Of a stretch of 64,000 bases of DNA, positions 41,988 through 50,248 are shown in pieces. A model generated the notes under the pieces. It had not been told where the DNA came from, ran no database searches, and saw only the letters and a list, made by a program, of their open reading frames with translations. Both the position numbers and the translations under genes were made by a program. The DNA comes from Haloferax sulfurifontis ATCC BAA-897 (GTDB lineage: Archaea; Halobacteriota; Halobacteria; Halobacteriales; Haloferacaceae): assembly GCF_000337835.1 (NCBI RefSeq), contig NZ_AOLM01000028.1:1-64000 (forward strand), read 5' to 3'. Numbering within the stretch: the first letter of the stretch is position 1; each line of letters opens with the position of its first letter.

Positions 41988-43415
41988 ATGTCTGCCGAAC
42001 CATTCGTCGTCGTCGGCGGCGACGCCGCCGGACTCTCCGCCGCGAGCAAGTTCGCCCGCGCCGACACCAACCGCGACGTCGTCGTCTTCGAGAGGGGCCG
42101 GTGGGTCTCCTACGCCCACTGCGGCACGCCCTACTTCGTCAAAGGCGAGGTCGAGAAACTCACCGACATGCTCTCGCTGTCGCCCGAGGCGGCCGCCGAC
42201 CGCGGTATCGACCTCCGGCGCGAACACGAGGTCGTCGCCGTCGACACCGACGAGCGGGTCGTCACGGTCGAGGGCCCCGAGGGGACGTTCGAACAGCCCT
42301 ACGGCGACCTCCTCGTCGCCACCGGCGCGCGGGCGCTCCGCGAGCCGATAGACGGCATCGACCTCGACGGCGCGTTCACGCTCCACGGGCTGGACGACGC
42401 GGCGGCGATTCGGTCGTTCCTCACTGACCCGGACGAGGCGTCGGTGGCCGACCTCGGCGGGGGCGGGTTCGTCGACGAGGCGCGCGCGGCCCGCTTCGGC
42501 GCGATGGAACCGCCCGAGTCGGTCGCCATCGTCGGCGGCGGCTTCGTCGGCGTCGAGATGGCGGAGGCGTTCACCGCCCACGGACTCGACGTGCACCTGT
42601 TCCAGCGGTCCGGCCACGTCCTCGGCACCTTCGGCGAGGCGGTCGGCGAGCGAGTCGAGGAACACCTCGAAGCCCACGGCGTCACGCTCCACCTCGGCGC
42701 GTCGGTCGAGCGACTCCGCGGCGGCGACGCGGGCCGGGTGGAGGCCGTCGTCTGCGAGGACGGCGACCTCGCGGTCGACGCGGCGATGGTCGGCATCGGT
42801 CTCCGGCCCAACTCGGACCTCGTCGCCGACGCGGTCGACCTCGGCGAGACGGGCGCTATCGCGGTCGACGACTACGGGCGGACGAGCGCCGACGGCGTCT
42901 ACGCCGCGGGCGACTGCGCCGAAATCGACCACGTCGTCACCGGCGAGCCGACGTGGAACACGCTCGGCCTGCCCGCGAACCGCGCCGGGCGCGCCATCGG
43001 TCAGACCGTCGCCGGCGACCCCGAACCCATCGGGACCGTCGCCGACACCTCGGTCGTGAAGGCGTTCGACCTCGAGTGCGGCCGCGCCGGCGTGACCGAC
43101 CTCGACGTGGCGCGCGACGCGGGCTTCGACCCCGTCTCGGAGACCATCACCGCCGGCTCGCGGTCGGGCTACTACCCCGGCTCCGCCGAGACGACCGTCA
43201 CGCTCGTCGCCGACCGCGACACCGGGCGACTGCTCGGCGGGACCATCGTCGGGGCCGACCGCGCCGCCGTCAGAATCGACACCGTGGCGACCGCGCTCGC
43301 TTCCGAGTTGACGGTCGCCGAGGTGGAGCGACTCGACCTCGGCTACGCGCCGCCCTTTAGCCCCGTCTGGGACCCGATTCTGACCGCGGCGAAGGTCCTC
43401 CGCGGCTCGCTATAA
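41988..43415 (+). CDS. FAD-dependent pyridine nucleotide-disulfide oxidoreductase, CoA-disulfide-reductase/NADH-oxidase-like
   Basis: 475 aa. FAD motif VVVGGDAAGLSAASKFA (about 7-23), the single redox Cys45 in SYAHCGTPYFV as in CoADR/Npx enzymes, LVATGARALREP, NAD motif VAIVGGGFVGVEMAEAF, YAAGDCAEIDHV, and the C-terminal dimerisation domain with LLGGTIVGADRAAVRIDT. An insertion of about 35 residues (DPDEASVADLGGGGFVDEARAARFGAMEPP) precedes the NAD domain. Likely reduces CoA or another low-molecular thiol disulfide; haloarchaea use gamma-glutamylcysteine, so the substrate is open. ATG at 41988. Confidence 0.92.
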   Translation: MSAEPFVVVGGDAAGLSAASKFARADTNRDVVVFERGRWVSYAHCGTPYFVKGEVEKLTDMLSLSPEAAADRGIDLRREHEVVAVDTDERVVTVEGPEGTFEQPYGDLLVATGARALREPIDGIDLDGAFTLHGLDDAAAIRSFLTDPDEASVADLGGGGFVDEARAARFGAMEPPESVAIVGGGFVGVEMAEAFTAHGLDVHLFQRSGHVLGTFGEAVGERVEEHLEAHGVTLHLGASVERLRGGDAGRVEAVVCEDGDLAVDAAMVGIGLRPNSDLVADAVDLGETGAIAVDDYGRTSADGVYAAGDCAEIDHVVTGEPTWNTLGLPANRAGRAIGQTVAGDPEPIGTVADTSVVKAFDLECGRAGVTDLDVARDAGFDPVSETITAGSRSGYYPGSAETTVTLVADRDTGRLLGGTIVGADRAAVRIDTVATALASELTVAEVERLDLGYAPPFSPVWDPILTAAKVLRGSL

Positions 43416-43646
43416 GCCGCGAGCGGTTCGAAATTCGAACCGAACAAAACGACTATTATCGATTGTGTGGTAACGATACGCTCACGTGCTGGATATTACT
43501 GCAACTGAACGCGGACGTCTCGAATCCGGGCCGGCGGGGCCGGAACGGCTGACGCGGCCTAAACGGCTGACGGGGCCGGAACGGTCGGCGGAATCGATGG
43601 AGCCGCCGAGTCGGACGCGGTCGCATCGGCGGCCGCCGAGCGGAGC

Positions 43647-44573
43647 GTGGTGTCGGTGAACGGCCGGGTCGCCGCCGGGCTGTTCGTGCTTCTGGGACTC
43701 CTCTGGGGGAGTTCGTTCGTCGCCATCGAAATCGGCCTCGCGTACTTCCCGCCGCTCCAGTTCGCGGCGCTTCGGTTCTTTCTCGCGGGACTCATCGTCC
43801 TCGGCTACGCCGCCGTCTCGACCGACTACTGGCGGCCGCACAGCCGGACCGACTGGACGCTCGTCGGCGTCTCCGGCGGTCTCCTCATCGGCGCTCATCA
43901 CGCGTTTCTCTACCTCGGACAGGAGCACGTCCCCGGCGCGGTGGCGGCCATCGTCATCAGCCTCGGGCCGGTCCTGACCGCGCTGTTCGCGACGGGCATC
44001 CTCGGCGACCGCATCTCCCCGCTCGGCGTCCTCGGCTTCGGCTTCGGCTTCCTCGGCGTCGGTCTCGTCGCCCGACCGGACCCGAACGCGCTCCTCTCCA
44101 GCGACGTGGTCGGCGTCGCCACCGTCCTCGTCGCCTCGGCGTGTTTCGCCCTCGGTGCCGTCCTGACGCGGCCCTTCTCGTCGGACATCCCGGCGCGAAC
44201 GCTTCAGGCGTGGGCGATGCTGTTCGGGGCCGCGCTCCTGTCGGTCGCGGGCGTCGCCACCGGCGAATCGCTCGCGGCAATCGAGTGGTCCGGCGTCGCC
44301 GTCGGCTCCCTGCTGTATCTCGCCGTCGTCAGCGGCGCGGGCGCGTTCCTCATCTACTTCGAACTGCTCGGTCGCTTCGGCCCGACGCAGATAAACCTCA
44401 TCGGCTACCTCGAACCCGTCTCCGCGACGCTCCTCAGTTGGGCGTTCCTCGGCCAGCTCATCGACGCCGTGACCGCGCTCGGCTTCGTCTCCATCTTCGC
44501 CGGCTTCGCGCTCATCAAGCGCCGGGCCCTCGGCGAGTCGGTCGCGAAAGCGCGCGGCGGAGCGGCAGACTGA
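43647..44573 (+). CDS. EamA/DMT-family transporter
   Basis: 308 aa. Ten hydrophobic helices forming two EamA halves; LFVLLGLLWGSSFVAIEIGLAYFPPLQFAALRFFLAGLI is the first-half signature and INLIGYLEPVSATLLSWAFLGQLIDAV belongs to the second. Drug/metabolite superfamily exporters. Starts at GTG 43647 or GTG 43650; neither has clear support over the other. No operon partner. Substrate unknown. Confidence 0.92.
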   Translation: MVSVNGRVAAGLFVLLGLLWGSSFVAIEIGLAYFPPLQFAALRFFLAGLIVLGYAAVSTDYWRPHSRTDWTLVGVSGGLLIGAHHAFLYLGQEHVPGAVAAIVISLGPVLTALFATGILGDRISPLGVLGFGFGFLGVGLVARPDPNALLSSDVVGVATVLVASACFALGAVLTRPFSSDIPARTLQAWAMLFGAALLSVAGVATGESLAAIEWSGVAVGSLLYLAVVSGAGAFLIYFELLGRFGPTQINLIGYLEPVSATLLSWAFLGQLIDAVTALGFVSIFAGFALIKRRALGESVAKARGGAAD

Positions 44574-44784
44574 GGCGAGGGCGCTCGTCCCGCCGCGTCC
44601 CGGCCAGCCTCAGTCCCAGCCCGGTCAGCCCCGGTCAGCTCCAGCCCGCCCCAGCCAGCCCCGACCCGTTTGGTGCCCCCGCGAGCCGACGATTCGACGA
44701 TTGGACGAACATTCGATGATTGACCGAGTATTCGAGCGTTGGACGCGAACCCGTTTATCCGCCCTCCGCGACCGCTTCGACACG

Positions 44785-45096
44785 ATGCGAATCCCGCTTC
44801 CGAAACACACCCTCGTCGCGCTGGCGCTCGTCGGCGCGCTCCTGACGACCGTCGTCGCGGCGGGGCTGGTCTCGCCGACGCTCCTCCCCGGAACCGACAC
44901 GCAGACGCCGACCGACCACGCCGCGACGGCGTCCGCCGACGATGCGCCGACGCCGAACCCGGACTTCACGCCCGCGGTCCAGTCGAACGGCGACGGCGAC
45001 GGTGACGAGGAACACGAGGAATACGATGGCGACGAGGAGCACGGGGAGTACGACGACGAGGAACACGAGTACGAACACGAGGGCGATGACGACTGA
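44785..45096 (+). CDS. Small single-helix protein with acidic tail
   Basis: 103 aa. MRIPLPKHTLVALALVGALLTTVVAAGLVSPTLLPG is one membrane helix, then a Thr/Ala/Asp-rich linker, then an extremely acidic end (GDGDEEHEEYDGDEEHGEYDDEE) with His and Tyr that could bind metal. TTTAT at about 44752 lies 30 nt before the ATG at 44785, which argues for a leaderless message and against the upstream in-frame starts at 44701 or 44716. It overlaps the ApbE gene by 11 bp and is probably the first gene of its operon. Confidence 0.75.
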   Translation: MRIPLPKHTLVALALVGALLTTVVAAGLVSPTLLPGTDTQTPTDHAATASADDAPTPNPDFTPAVQSNGDGDGDEEHEEYDGDEEHGEYDDEEHEYEHEGDDD

Positions 45097-45961
45097 CCTC
45101 GCCTCGCGGGCCCGCTCGGCGCTCGGCGAGTCGACGGTGACGTTCGACTGCTGTGACACGGCGTTTCTGGTCCGCGCGGCGGGTCGGAACGCGTCCGCGG
45201 CGACCCGTCGCGCCCGCGACACCGCCCTCGACCTCGAACGCGTGCTCGACGCCTTCGACTCCCGAAGCGCCGTCTCCCGGCTCAACCGGACCGGCCGAAT
45301 CGACGACGCGACCGTCGCGGCGGTCGTCCGTCGCGGCCTCGAATACCGCGAGCGAACCGACGGCGCGTTCGATATCGGTGCCGGCGCGACCGAGGCCCGA
45401 GTCAAGGAGTACATCGCCGGCGAGTCCGACGCCCGCCCCCGCGGTGCCGACCCCACCCAATCGGCGCGGGTCGCCGTCGACGGGACGACGGTCGAGACCG
45501 ACGGGCGACTCGACCTCAACGGGCTCGCTAAGGGGTTCATCGTGGACCGGGCCGCCGCGGAACTCGACGGCTTCGCCCGGACCGGCTTCGTCGACGGCGG
45601 CGGCGACATCAGCGCTCCGACCGGCCCCGTCGCCGTCGAGAGCCCGTTCGGCGGCGACCGCCCGCTCCGCGTCCTCGACACCTCGTGGAACGTCGCGACC
45701 TCGTCGGGACACCGGCGAGGCCGCGGCGGCGTCGACCACATCTACGACCCGCGGGGCGGGCGCGTCGGGGCGCGACACGACCTCGTCACGGTCGTCGCCC
45801 GGCGCGACTGCACCGAGGCCGACGCGCTGGCGACGACGCTCGGGGCCCTGCCGCTCGCGGACGCGCTCTCGCTCGCCGAGGACTGGTCGGGGCTCGAAGC
45901 GTTCGTCGTCCACGACGGCGTGTTCCACGCGACGACGGGGTTCTCAGACCATGTCGCGTAG
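45086..45961 (+). CDS. apbE: FAD:protein FMN transferase (ApbE)
   Basis: 291 aa. Transfers FMN from FAD to a Ser/Thr of extracytoplasmic flavoproteins. Seen: RTDGAFDIGAGA, DGRLDLNGLAKGFIVDRAA, FARTGFVDGGGDISA (GGxG flavin loop) and SGHRRGRGGVDHIYDPRGG. The C-terminal metal-binding ALATTLGALPLADALSLAE is present. No signal peptide is obvious, unlike bacterial ApbE. It overlaps both the acidic single-helix gene (11 bp) and the following exported protein (11 bp), so this is a tight operon. Confidence 0.9.
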   Translation: MTTDLASRARSALGESTVTFDCCDTAFLVRAAGRNASAATRRARDTALDLERVLDAFDSRSAVSRLNRTGRIDDATVAAVVRRGLEYRERTDGAFDIGAGATEARVKEYIAGESDARPRGADPTQSARVAVDGTTVETDGRLDLNGLAKGFIVDRAAAELDGFARTGFVDGGGDISAPTGPVAVESPFGGDRPLRVLDTSWNVATSSGHRRGRGGVDHIYDPRGGRVGARHDLVTVVARRDCTEADALATTLGALPLADALSLAEDWSGLEAFVVHDGVFHATTGFSDHVA

Positions 45962-46241
45962 GGAGCGGACGAACCGCCTCGTCGCGCTCGCGGCGGTGTT
46001 CGTCCTCGTCGCGTCGATGGCGGCGGTCTGGGCCGTCGCCGACGCCCGCGCCGACCTCGAATCGCCGACCGTCGCGGACCACCCGGCCGCCTCGGTCGTA
46101 GAGCGACAGGCCCCCGCGGATTACGACGGCGACGGCCTCGCCGACGACGCCGACGCGTGCCCGACTCGCCCCGAGACGCAGAACGGCTTCCAGGACGGTG
46201 ACGGCTGTCCCGACGCGGTCGCGACGACGAGGGCCTCCTGA
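45951..46241 (+). CDS. Small membrane-anchored protein with calcium-type (TSP3-like) repeat
   Basis: 96 aa. One N-terminal helix (NRLVALAAVFVLVASMAAVWAVADA), then a domain with DYDGDGLADDADACPTRPETQN and GFQDGDGCPDA, which look like thrombospondin type-3 calcium-binding repeats with a Cys pair. Exported, outside-facing. It sits between apbE and the ferric-reductase-like gene, overlapping both, so it is probably a structural or electron-transfer partner. No FMN-acceptor Ser/Thr motif can be pointed to with certainty. Confidence 0.75.
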   Translation: MSRRERTNRLVALAAVFVLVASMAAVWAVADARADLESPTVADHPAASVVERQAPADYDGDGLADDADACPTRPETQNGFQDGDGCPDAVATTRAS

Positions 46242-46780
46242 TGGCGCTCGTCTGGTATCTCGACCGGGCGCTGGCGCTCGTCTCGTACCCGGCGCTGTAC
46301 CTCGCCGTCCTGACCGGCATCCTGTACAACGCGGAGGCGTTCGGCCCGCTCCGGGACGCCGCGAGGCGAATCCACGTCGAGGTGTCCGCGTTCGCGATGA
46401 TGCTCGTCGTCGCCCACGGCGTCGTCGGTATCGCGGACGTGTGGAGCGTTGTCGACGGTGCCGCGCCGGTCCCCGACTACGGCCTGCCGTACCTGCTCGC
46501 GGGGTCGGCCGTCGGCGTCGGTGCGCTCGTCGTGCTCGTCGTCGCGGTTCTCGGGTTCCTCGACCCGCGGCGGTTCGCCCGCCCGTGGTCGCCCCGCGTC
46601 GTCCACGCGTTCGCCTACGCCGGCTTCGGCTTCGCGACCCTCCACGCCGCCGCGGTCGGGACCGACCTCGCGGGGTTCGCCGTCCCCGGACTGGTCGCGC
46701 TGGTCGGCTTCCTCGCGTACGTGCTGGCGCTCAGAGCCCTCAGCCACGCGTCGGCGCGAGTGACCGCCCGAGAGTCCTGA
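46241..46780 (+). CDS. Ferric-reductase-like (YedZ/MsrQ type) transmembrane protein
   Basis: 179 aa. Five or six helices; HVEVSAFAMMLVVAHGVVGIADV and VVHAFAYAGFGFATLHAAAVG each carry His in positions that could bind heme, as in ferric-reductase-like transmembrane domains. Its ATG overlaps the previous stop by one base (TGATG). With ApbE it suggests a membrane electron-transfer chain to a flavinylated outer protein. Family assignment is moderate because no full signature is seen. Confidence 0.7.
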   Translation: MALVWYLDRALALVSYPALYLAVLTGILYNAEAFGPLRDAARRIHVEVSAFAMMLVVAHGVVGIADVWSVVDGAAPVPDYGLPYLLAGSAVGVGALVVLVVAVLGFLDPRRFARPWSPRVVHAFAYAGFGFATLHAAAVGTDLAGFAVPGLVALVGFLAYVLALRALSHASARVTARES

Positions 46781-46829
46781 GTCGGGGCGGACCGGGTCGG
46801 ACGGGGTCGGACGGGGTCGAACCTCGGTC

Positions 46830-47345
46830 TCAGTAGGCGTCCCACAACCCGAGCAGTCGGTCGACCACGCCGTCGGTGAAGCTCCGCCGGTGAACCACGT
46901 ACAGGTAGCGGACGCGGTCGGGGTCTCGAACCGCGTAGTAGACGCGTTGGCCGTCGCGCCGCCGGCTGACGAGGTCAGCGTCGTCCAGTTTCGACAGGTG
47001 CCACGATATCGTCGAGGCCGACCGTTCGAGGCGGTCGCTCAGCTCTGACGTTGTGAGCGGGCCGTCGGCGAGGAGGTGCGCGATGATGCGCCGGGAGTAC
47101 TCTCGCCGGAGCGCGTTCATCCGGCGCTGGTCCTCGTCGTCGAACTCGCCGGCGGGGTAGTAGCGGGTGAACTTCCCGTCGTCGGAGACGTCCACGAGGC
47201 CGGCGTCCGCGAGCTCCCGAAGGTGGTACTGGAGCGTTCCCTGCGCGACGTCGAGCCGGTCCAACAGCCCGCGGAAGTGGACTCCGGGCCGGTCGGCGAC
47301 CGCGGCGTAGATGTCTCGCCGGGAGTCGAGTTCGAACTCGTCCAT
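46830..47345 (-). CDS. Double winged-helix transcriptional regulator
   Basis: 171 aa. Two ArsR/MarR-like winged helices: first, DSRRDIYAAVADRPGVHFRGLLDRLDVAQGTLQYHLRELADAGLV; second, SRRIIAHLLADGPLTTSELSDRLERSASTISWHLSKLDDADLVSRRRDG with a wing QRVYYAVRD. The family is widespread in haloarchaea. It begins 3 bp after the small membrane protein gene and is convergent with the ApbE operon; a partner sensing function for the membrane protein is possible. Confidence 0.9.
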   Translation of the reverse strand: MDEFELDSRRDIYAAVADRPGVHFRGLLDRLDVAQGTLQYHLRELADAGLVDVSDDGKFTRYYPAGEFDDEDQRRMNALRREYSRRIIAHLLADGPLTTSELSDRLERSASTISWHLSKLDDADLVSRRRDGQRVYYAVRDPDRVRYLYVVHRRSFTDGVVDRLLGLWDAY

Positions 47346-47348
47346 GCG

Positions 47349-47645
47349 TCAGTCCCGCGAGAGCGCGGCGAAGAAGCCGGCCAGCCCGACGAGGATGAGC
47401 GCCGCCGACCCGTGTTCGAGGAGTTCGACGGTCGCCGCGGTCGCCACCCCCCAGTCGATGAGATGGTATTCGAGAAACACGGCGAGCCCGTACAGCGAGA
47501 ACATCGCGTAGGACGCCGAGACGATGGCCATCCGCGTGTCGCGCTCCCGCCGCCACGCGAGCAGACTGAGCACCGCGAGCGTGGTTCCGAGGAGGAAGAT
47601 TCCGAGACTCGTCGCCTGCTCGACCTGTTGTGCGAGGGTGGCCAT
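47349..47645 (-). CDS. Small membrane protein, three helices
   Basis: 98 aa, not recognised. Three hydrophobic segments (TSLGIFLLGTTLAVLSLLAW, VSASYAMFSLYGLAVFLEYHL and ALILVGLAGFFAAL). Pairing with the regulator 3 bp downstream suggests a membrane sensor/anti-regulator pair, as seen for similar haloarchaeal small membrane proteins fused or linked to winged helices. ATG at 47643-47645. Confidence 0.75.
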   Translation of the reverse strand: MATLAQQVEQATSLGIFLLGTTLAVLSLLAWRRERDTRMAIVSASYAMFSLYGLAVFLEYHLIDWGVATAATVELLEHGSAALILVGLAGFFAALSRD

Positions 47646-47955
47646 GATGGAGTGTCCCGCGGGCGACCGCCCGACGGTGTCGGGACGACGGGCCGTTCGG
47701 ACAAAGCCGTTTTCGTACACCAGTCGAATCGTCGTCGCCGTCGCGGAACTTCGCTCCCGCGCGCCGCACAACGAGACGCTCTGCGGACCACTGCTCAGGC
47801 TGGACGCCACAGTTTCGGCGTCATCGCCGACTGCCGTCCGGTCCGGCACATTCCCGCCGAATTGGGCGTTGGTAGTGGACGAACGTCTGCCGAAGGGTCG
47901 TGGTACCTCGACCCTCGGAAGGGTTATCCGTCGCCCGACTCTCGATCTGTACGTA
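47646..47955. other. Intergenic region before the cold-shock gene
   Basis: About 310 bp, divergent promoters. A GTTATCCG element at 47923-47930, about 30 nt before the ATG at 47956, is the likely TATA box of the cold-shock gene. Nothing else recognised. Confidence 0.5.
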
Positions 47956-48162
47956 ATGGCACACGGCAAAGTTGATTTCTTCAACGACACTGGCGGCTAC
48001 GGTTTCATCTCTACTGACGACGGCGACCTCGACGACGACGAAGACGTGTTCTTCCACATGGAAGACGTCGGCGGCGACGACCTCACGGAAGGTACCGAAG
48101 TCGAGTTCGACATCGAGTCCTCGCCCAAGGGCCCCCGCGCGGCGAACGTCGTCCGACAGTAA
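47956..48162 (+). CDS. cspA: Cold-shock protein (CspA family)
   Basis: 68 aa. OB-fold nucleic-acid chaperone. RNP-1-type KVDFFNDTGGYGFIST and RNP-2-type DVFFHMEDV are clear; acidic insertion DGDLDDDED is a halophile adaptation. Probably leaderless or nearly so. Starts at ATG 47956; the longer frame upstream has no support. Confidence 0.96.
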   Translation: MAHGKVDFFNDTGGYGFISTDDGDLDDDEDVFFHMEDVGGDDLTEGTEVEFDIESSPKGPRAANVVRQ

Positions 48163-48352
48163 CACCGAGACGCGACTGCTGTTTATCGCGGCAGACACCA
48201 TCTCGACTTTTCAGACAGTTGCCCGCTGAGCCGCGGCGCTCCGTATTCACCGCGCGTCTCGGGTCGACGCTTCCGTCCGCAGAGCGATATCACGGCTCTC
48301 CGCATATCTTCGGGGTCGACGGCGCTCCCCGGCGACCGCGACGCCACCACGA

Positions 48353-48392
48353 AATAATAAAAAACACATTCAAAATAACAGCACTTATTATC
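48353..48392. promoter_or_regulatory. AT-rich promoter region of the zinc importer, with inverted arms
   Basis: AAATAATAA at the left and TTATTAT at 48386-48392 face each other 24 bp apart. The right arm sits 22-28 nt before the ATG and probably is the TATA box. A metal-responsive repressor could act here (inference). Confidence 0.4.
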
Positions 48393-48413
48393 TCGAACAA
48401 ACTTTCTATTAAC

Positions 48414-49454
48414 ATGCGAACGAAGACCCGACGCAGGTTCCTCGCGACAGTCGCCGGAAGCGCCGCCGTCGGCCTCGCGGGTTGTCTCGGCGGTGACGAC
48501 TCGTCCGATTCGACCGGCTCGACCGACTCGTCGGCCGACTCGGAAACGACGGCGACGGCCTCCTTTTTCGTCTTCGGCGACGTAGCGCGCCACGTCGCTG
48601 GCGACGCCGCCTCCGTCGACACGCTCGTCCCCATCGGCCAGCACGGCCACGGCTGGGAGCCGGGTCCGGACGTGCAGGGCCGGGTGCTCGAATCCGACCT
48701 GTTCGTCCACGGGATGCCCGGTTTCCAGCCGTGGGCCGACGACATCCGCGCCTCGCTCGACGCCGACGACTCGGGTGTCGCCGAAGTCGACGCGTCCGCC
48801 GACGTGGAACTCCACGAAATCGGCGCTGACGGCCACGTCCACGACGACGAGTCTCACGACGAGACGGAACAACACGACGAGGAGACGCACGCAGACGAGA
48901 CAGAACAGCACGACGGCGAACTCGACCCGCACTTCTGGCTGGACCCCACGCGGGTCGCCACCGCCACCGGGACGCTCCGCGACGCCTTCCAGTCGGTCGA
49001 TTCCGCGAACGCCGACGCCTACGCCGCGAACGCCGAGTCCTACCGCGAGACGCTCTCGGACCTCGACGCGGCGTTCGAAGACGGCCTCGCGGACCGCGAG
49101 CGCGACGTGCTTCTCGTCGCCGGCCACGACGCCTACGGCTATCTCGCCGACCGCTACGACCTCGAAATCGTCGCGCTCACCGGTATCTCACCCGACGAGG
49201 AGCCGTCGCCGCGGGACATAGAGCGGGCGCAGGCGACCATCGCGGAACACGACATCCGACACGTCCTCGCCGACCCGCTTGAGTCCGACCGCGCCGCACA
49301 GCAACTCGTCGCCGAGACGGACGCCGAGGACGTGCTTCCGCTCACGCCGCTTCCGGGCGTCATGACCGAGTGGGAGGAAAACGACTGGGGCTACGTGGAC
49401 ATCATGCGCGAGGTGAACCTCCCGTCGCTCCGGACGGCGCTCGGTGCGCAATGA
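48414..49454 (+). CDS. Zinc/manganese ABC transporter, substrate-binding lipoprotein (ZnuA-like)
   Basis: 346 aa. Tat signal MRTKTRRRFLATVAGSAAVGLAGC, lipobox Cys24. TroA-type cluster A-I domain: FFVFGDVARHVAGDAASVDTLVPIGQHGHGWEP (ligand His), LFVHGMPGFQPWADD, ELDPHFWLDP (ligand His) and AGHDAYGYLADRYDLEIVALTGISPDEEPSPRD. The loop between is His/Asp-rich (HVHDDESHDETEQHDEETHADE), typical of zinc-specific members. First gene of an operon with overlapping starts. AT-rich promoter with dyad-like arms at 48353-48392. Confidence 0.93.
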   Translation: MRTKTRRRFLATVAGSAAVGLAGCLGGDDSSDSTGSTDSSADSETTATASFFVFGDVARHVAGDAASVDTLVPIGQHGHGWEPGPDVQGRVLESDLFVHGMPGFQPWADDIRASLDADDSGVAEVDASADVELHEIGADGHVHDDESHDETEQHDEETHADETEQHDGELDPHFWLDPTRVATATGTLRDAFQSVDSANADAYAANAESYRETLSDLDAAFEDGLADRERDVLLVAGHDAYGYLADRYDLEIVALTGISPDEEPSPRDIERAQATIAEHDIRHVLADPLESDRAAQQLVAETDAEDVLPLTPLPGVMTEWEENDWGYVDIMREVNLPSLRTALGAQ

Positions 49455-50248
49455 CGGCCGTCTCGCTGTCCGACGTGGCCTTCTCGTACGGCGACGTGCC
49501 CGTCATCGACGGGATTTCGCTCGACGTGCCCGAAGGCGAGTTCCTCGGCCTCGTCGGTCCGAACGGGTCGGGAAAGAGCACGCTCCTGACGCTGATGCTC
49601 GGTCTCCAGCGACCGACGCGCGGCGAGGTGCGGCTGTTCGACCGGCCCGCCCACGACTTCGCCGACGGCGAGCGCGTCGCCTACGTCGCACAGGACGTGA
49701 CGAAGACCGCTCGCGACATGCCCGTCACCGTCCGCGAAGTCGTCCGGATGGGTCGCTACCCGCGGAACCTGTTCGGCCGCTTCTCCGCAGACGACCGCGA
49801 GGCGGTCGCCGCGGCGCTCGACCGAGTCGGCATCGCGGACCTCGCCGACCGCCGGGTCGGGGCGCTCTCCGGCGGCCAGCGCCAGCGGGTCTTCGTCGCC
49901 CGCGCGCTCGCGGCCGAAGCCGACCTGCTCGCGCTCGACGAACCGACGGTCGCCCTCGACGCCGAGTCCCGCGAGGCGTTCTACGACCTCCTCGGCGACC
50001 TGAACGACGGGGGGATGACGGTCGTCCTCGTCGAACACGACATCGGCGTCGTCACGGCTCGCGCGTCCCGAATCGCCTGTCTCAACAAGCGGCTGTACTT
50101 CCACGGCTCTCCCGACGACTTCGCCGACAGCGACGCGCTCGCCGCGGCCTACGGCGCGAATCAGCGCGTGCTGGACCACGACCACCAGCACGGCCGCCAC
50201 GCGGGGTCTCACGGGCGCGCCCGCGACGAACCGGAGGACGAGCAGTGA
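49451..50248 (+). CDS. Zinc/manganese ABC transporter, ATPase (ZnuC-like)
   Basis: 265 aa. Walker A GLVGPNGSGKSTLL (about 35-48), Q-loop in YVAQDVTKT, ABC signature LSGGQRQRVFVARALA, Walker B LLALDEPTVALD, H-loop in LVEHDIG. The C-terminal tail is His-rich (DHDHQHGRHAGSHGR), which may help sense the metal. Overlaps znuA-like stop (ATGA) and the permease GTG (GTGA at 50245). Confidence 0.95.
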   Translation: MTAVSLSDVAFSYGDVPVIDGISLDVPEGEFLGLVGPNGSGKSTLLTLMLGLQRPTRGEVRLFDRPAHDFADGERVAYVAQDVTKTARDMPVTVREVVRMGRYPRNLFGRFSADDREAVAAALDRVGIADLADRRVGALSGGQRQRVFVARALAAEADLLALDEPTVALDAESREAFYDLLGDLNDGGMTVVLVEHDIGVVTARASRIACLNKRLYFHGSPDDFADSDALAAAYGANQRVLDHDHQHGRHAGSHGRARDEPEDEQ

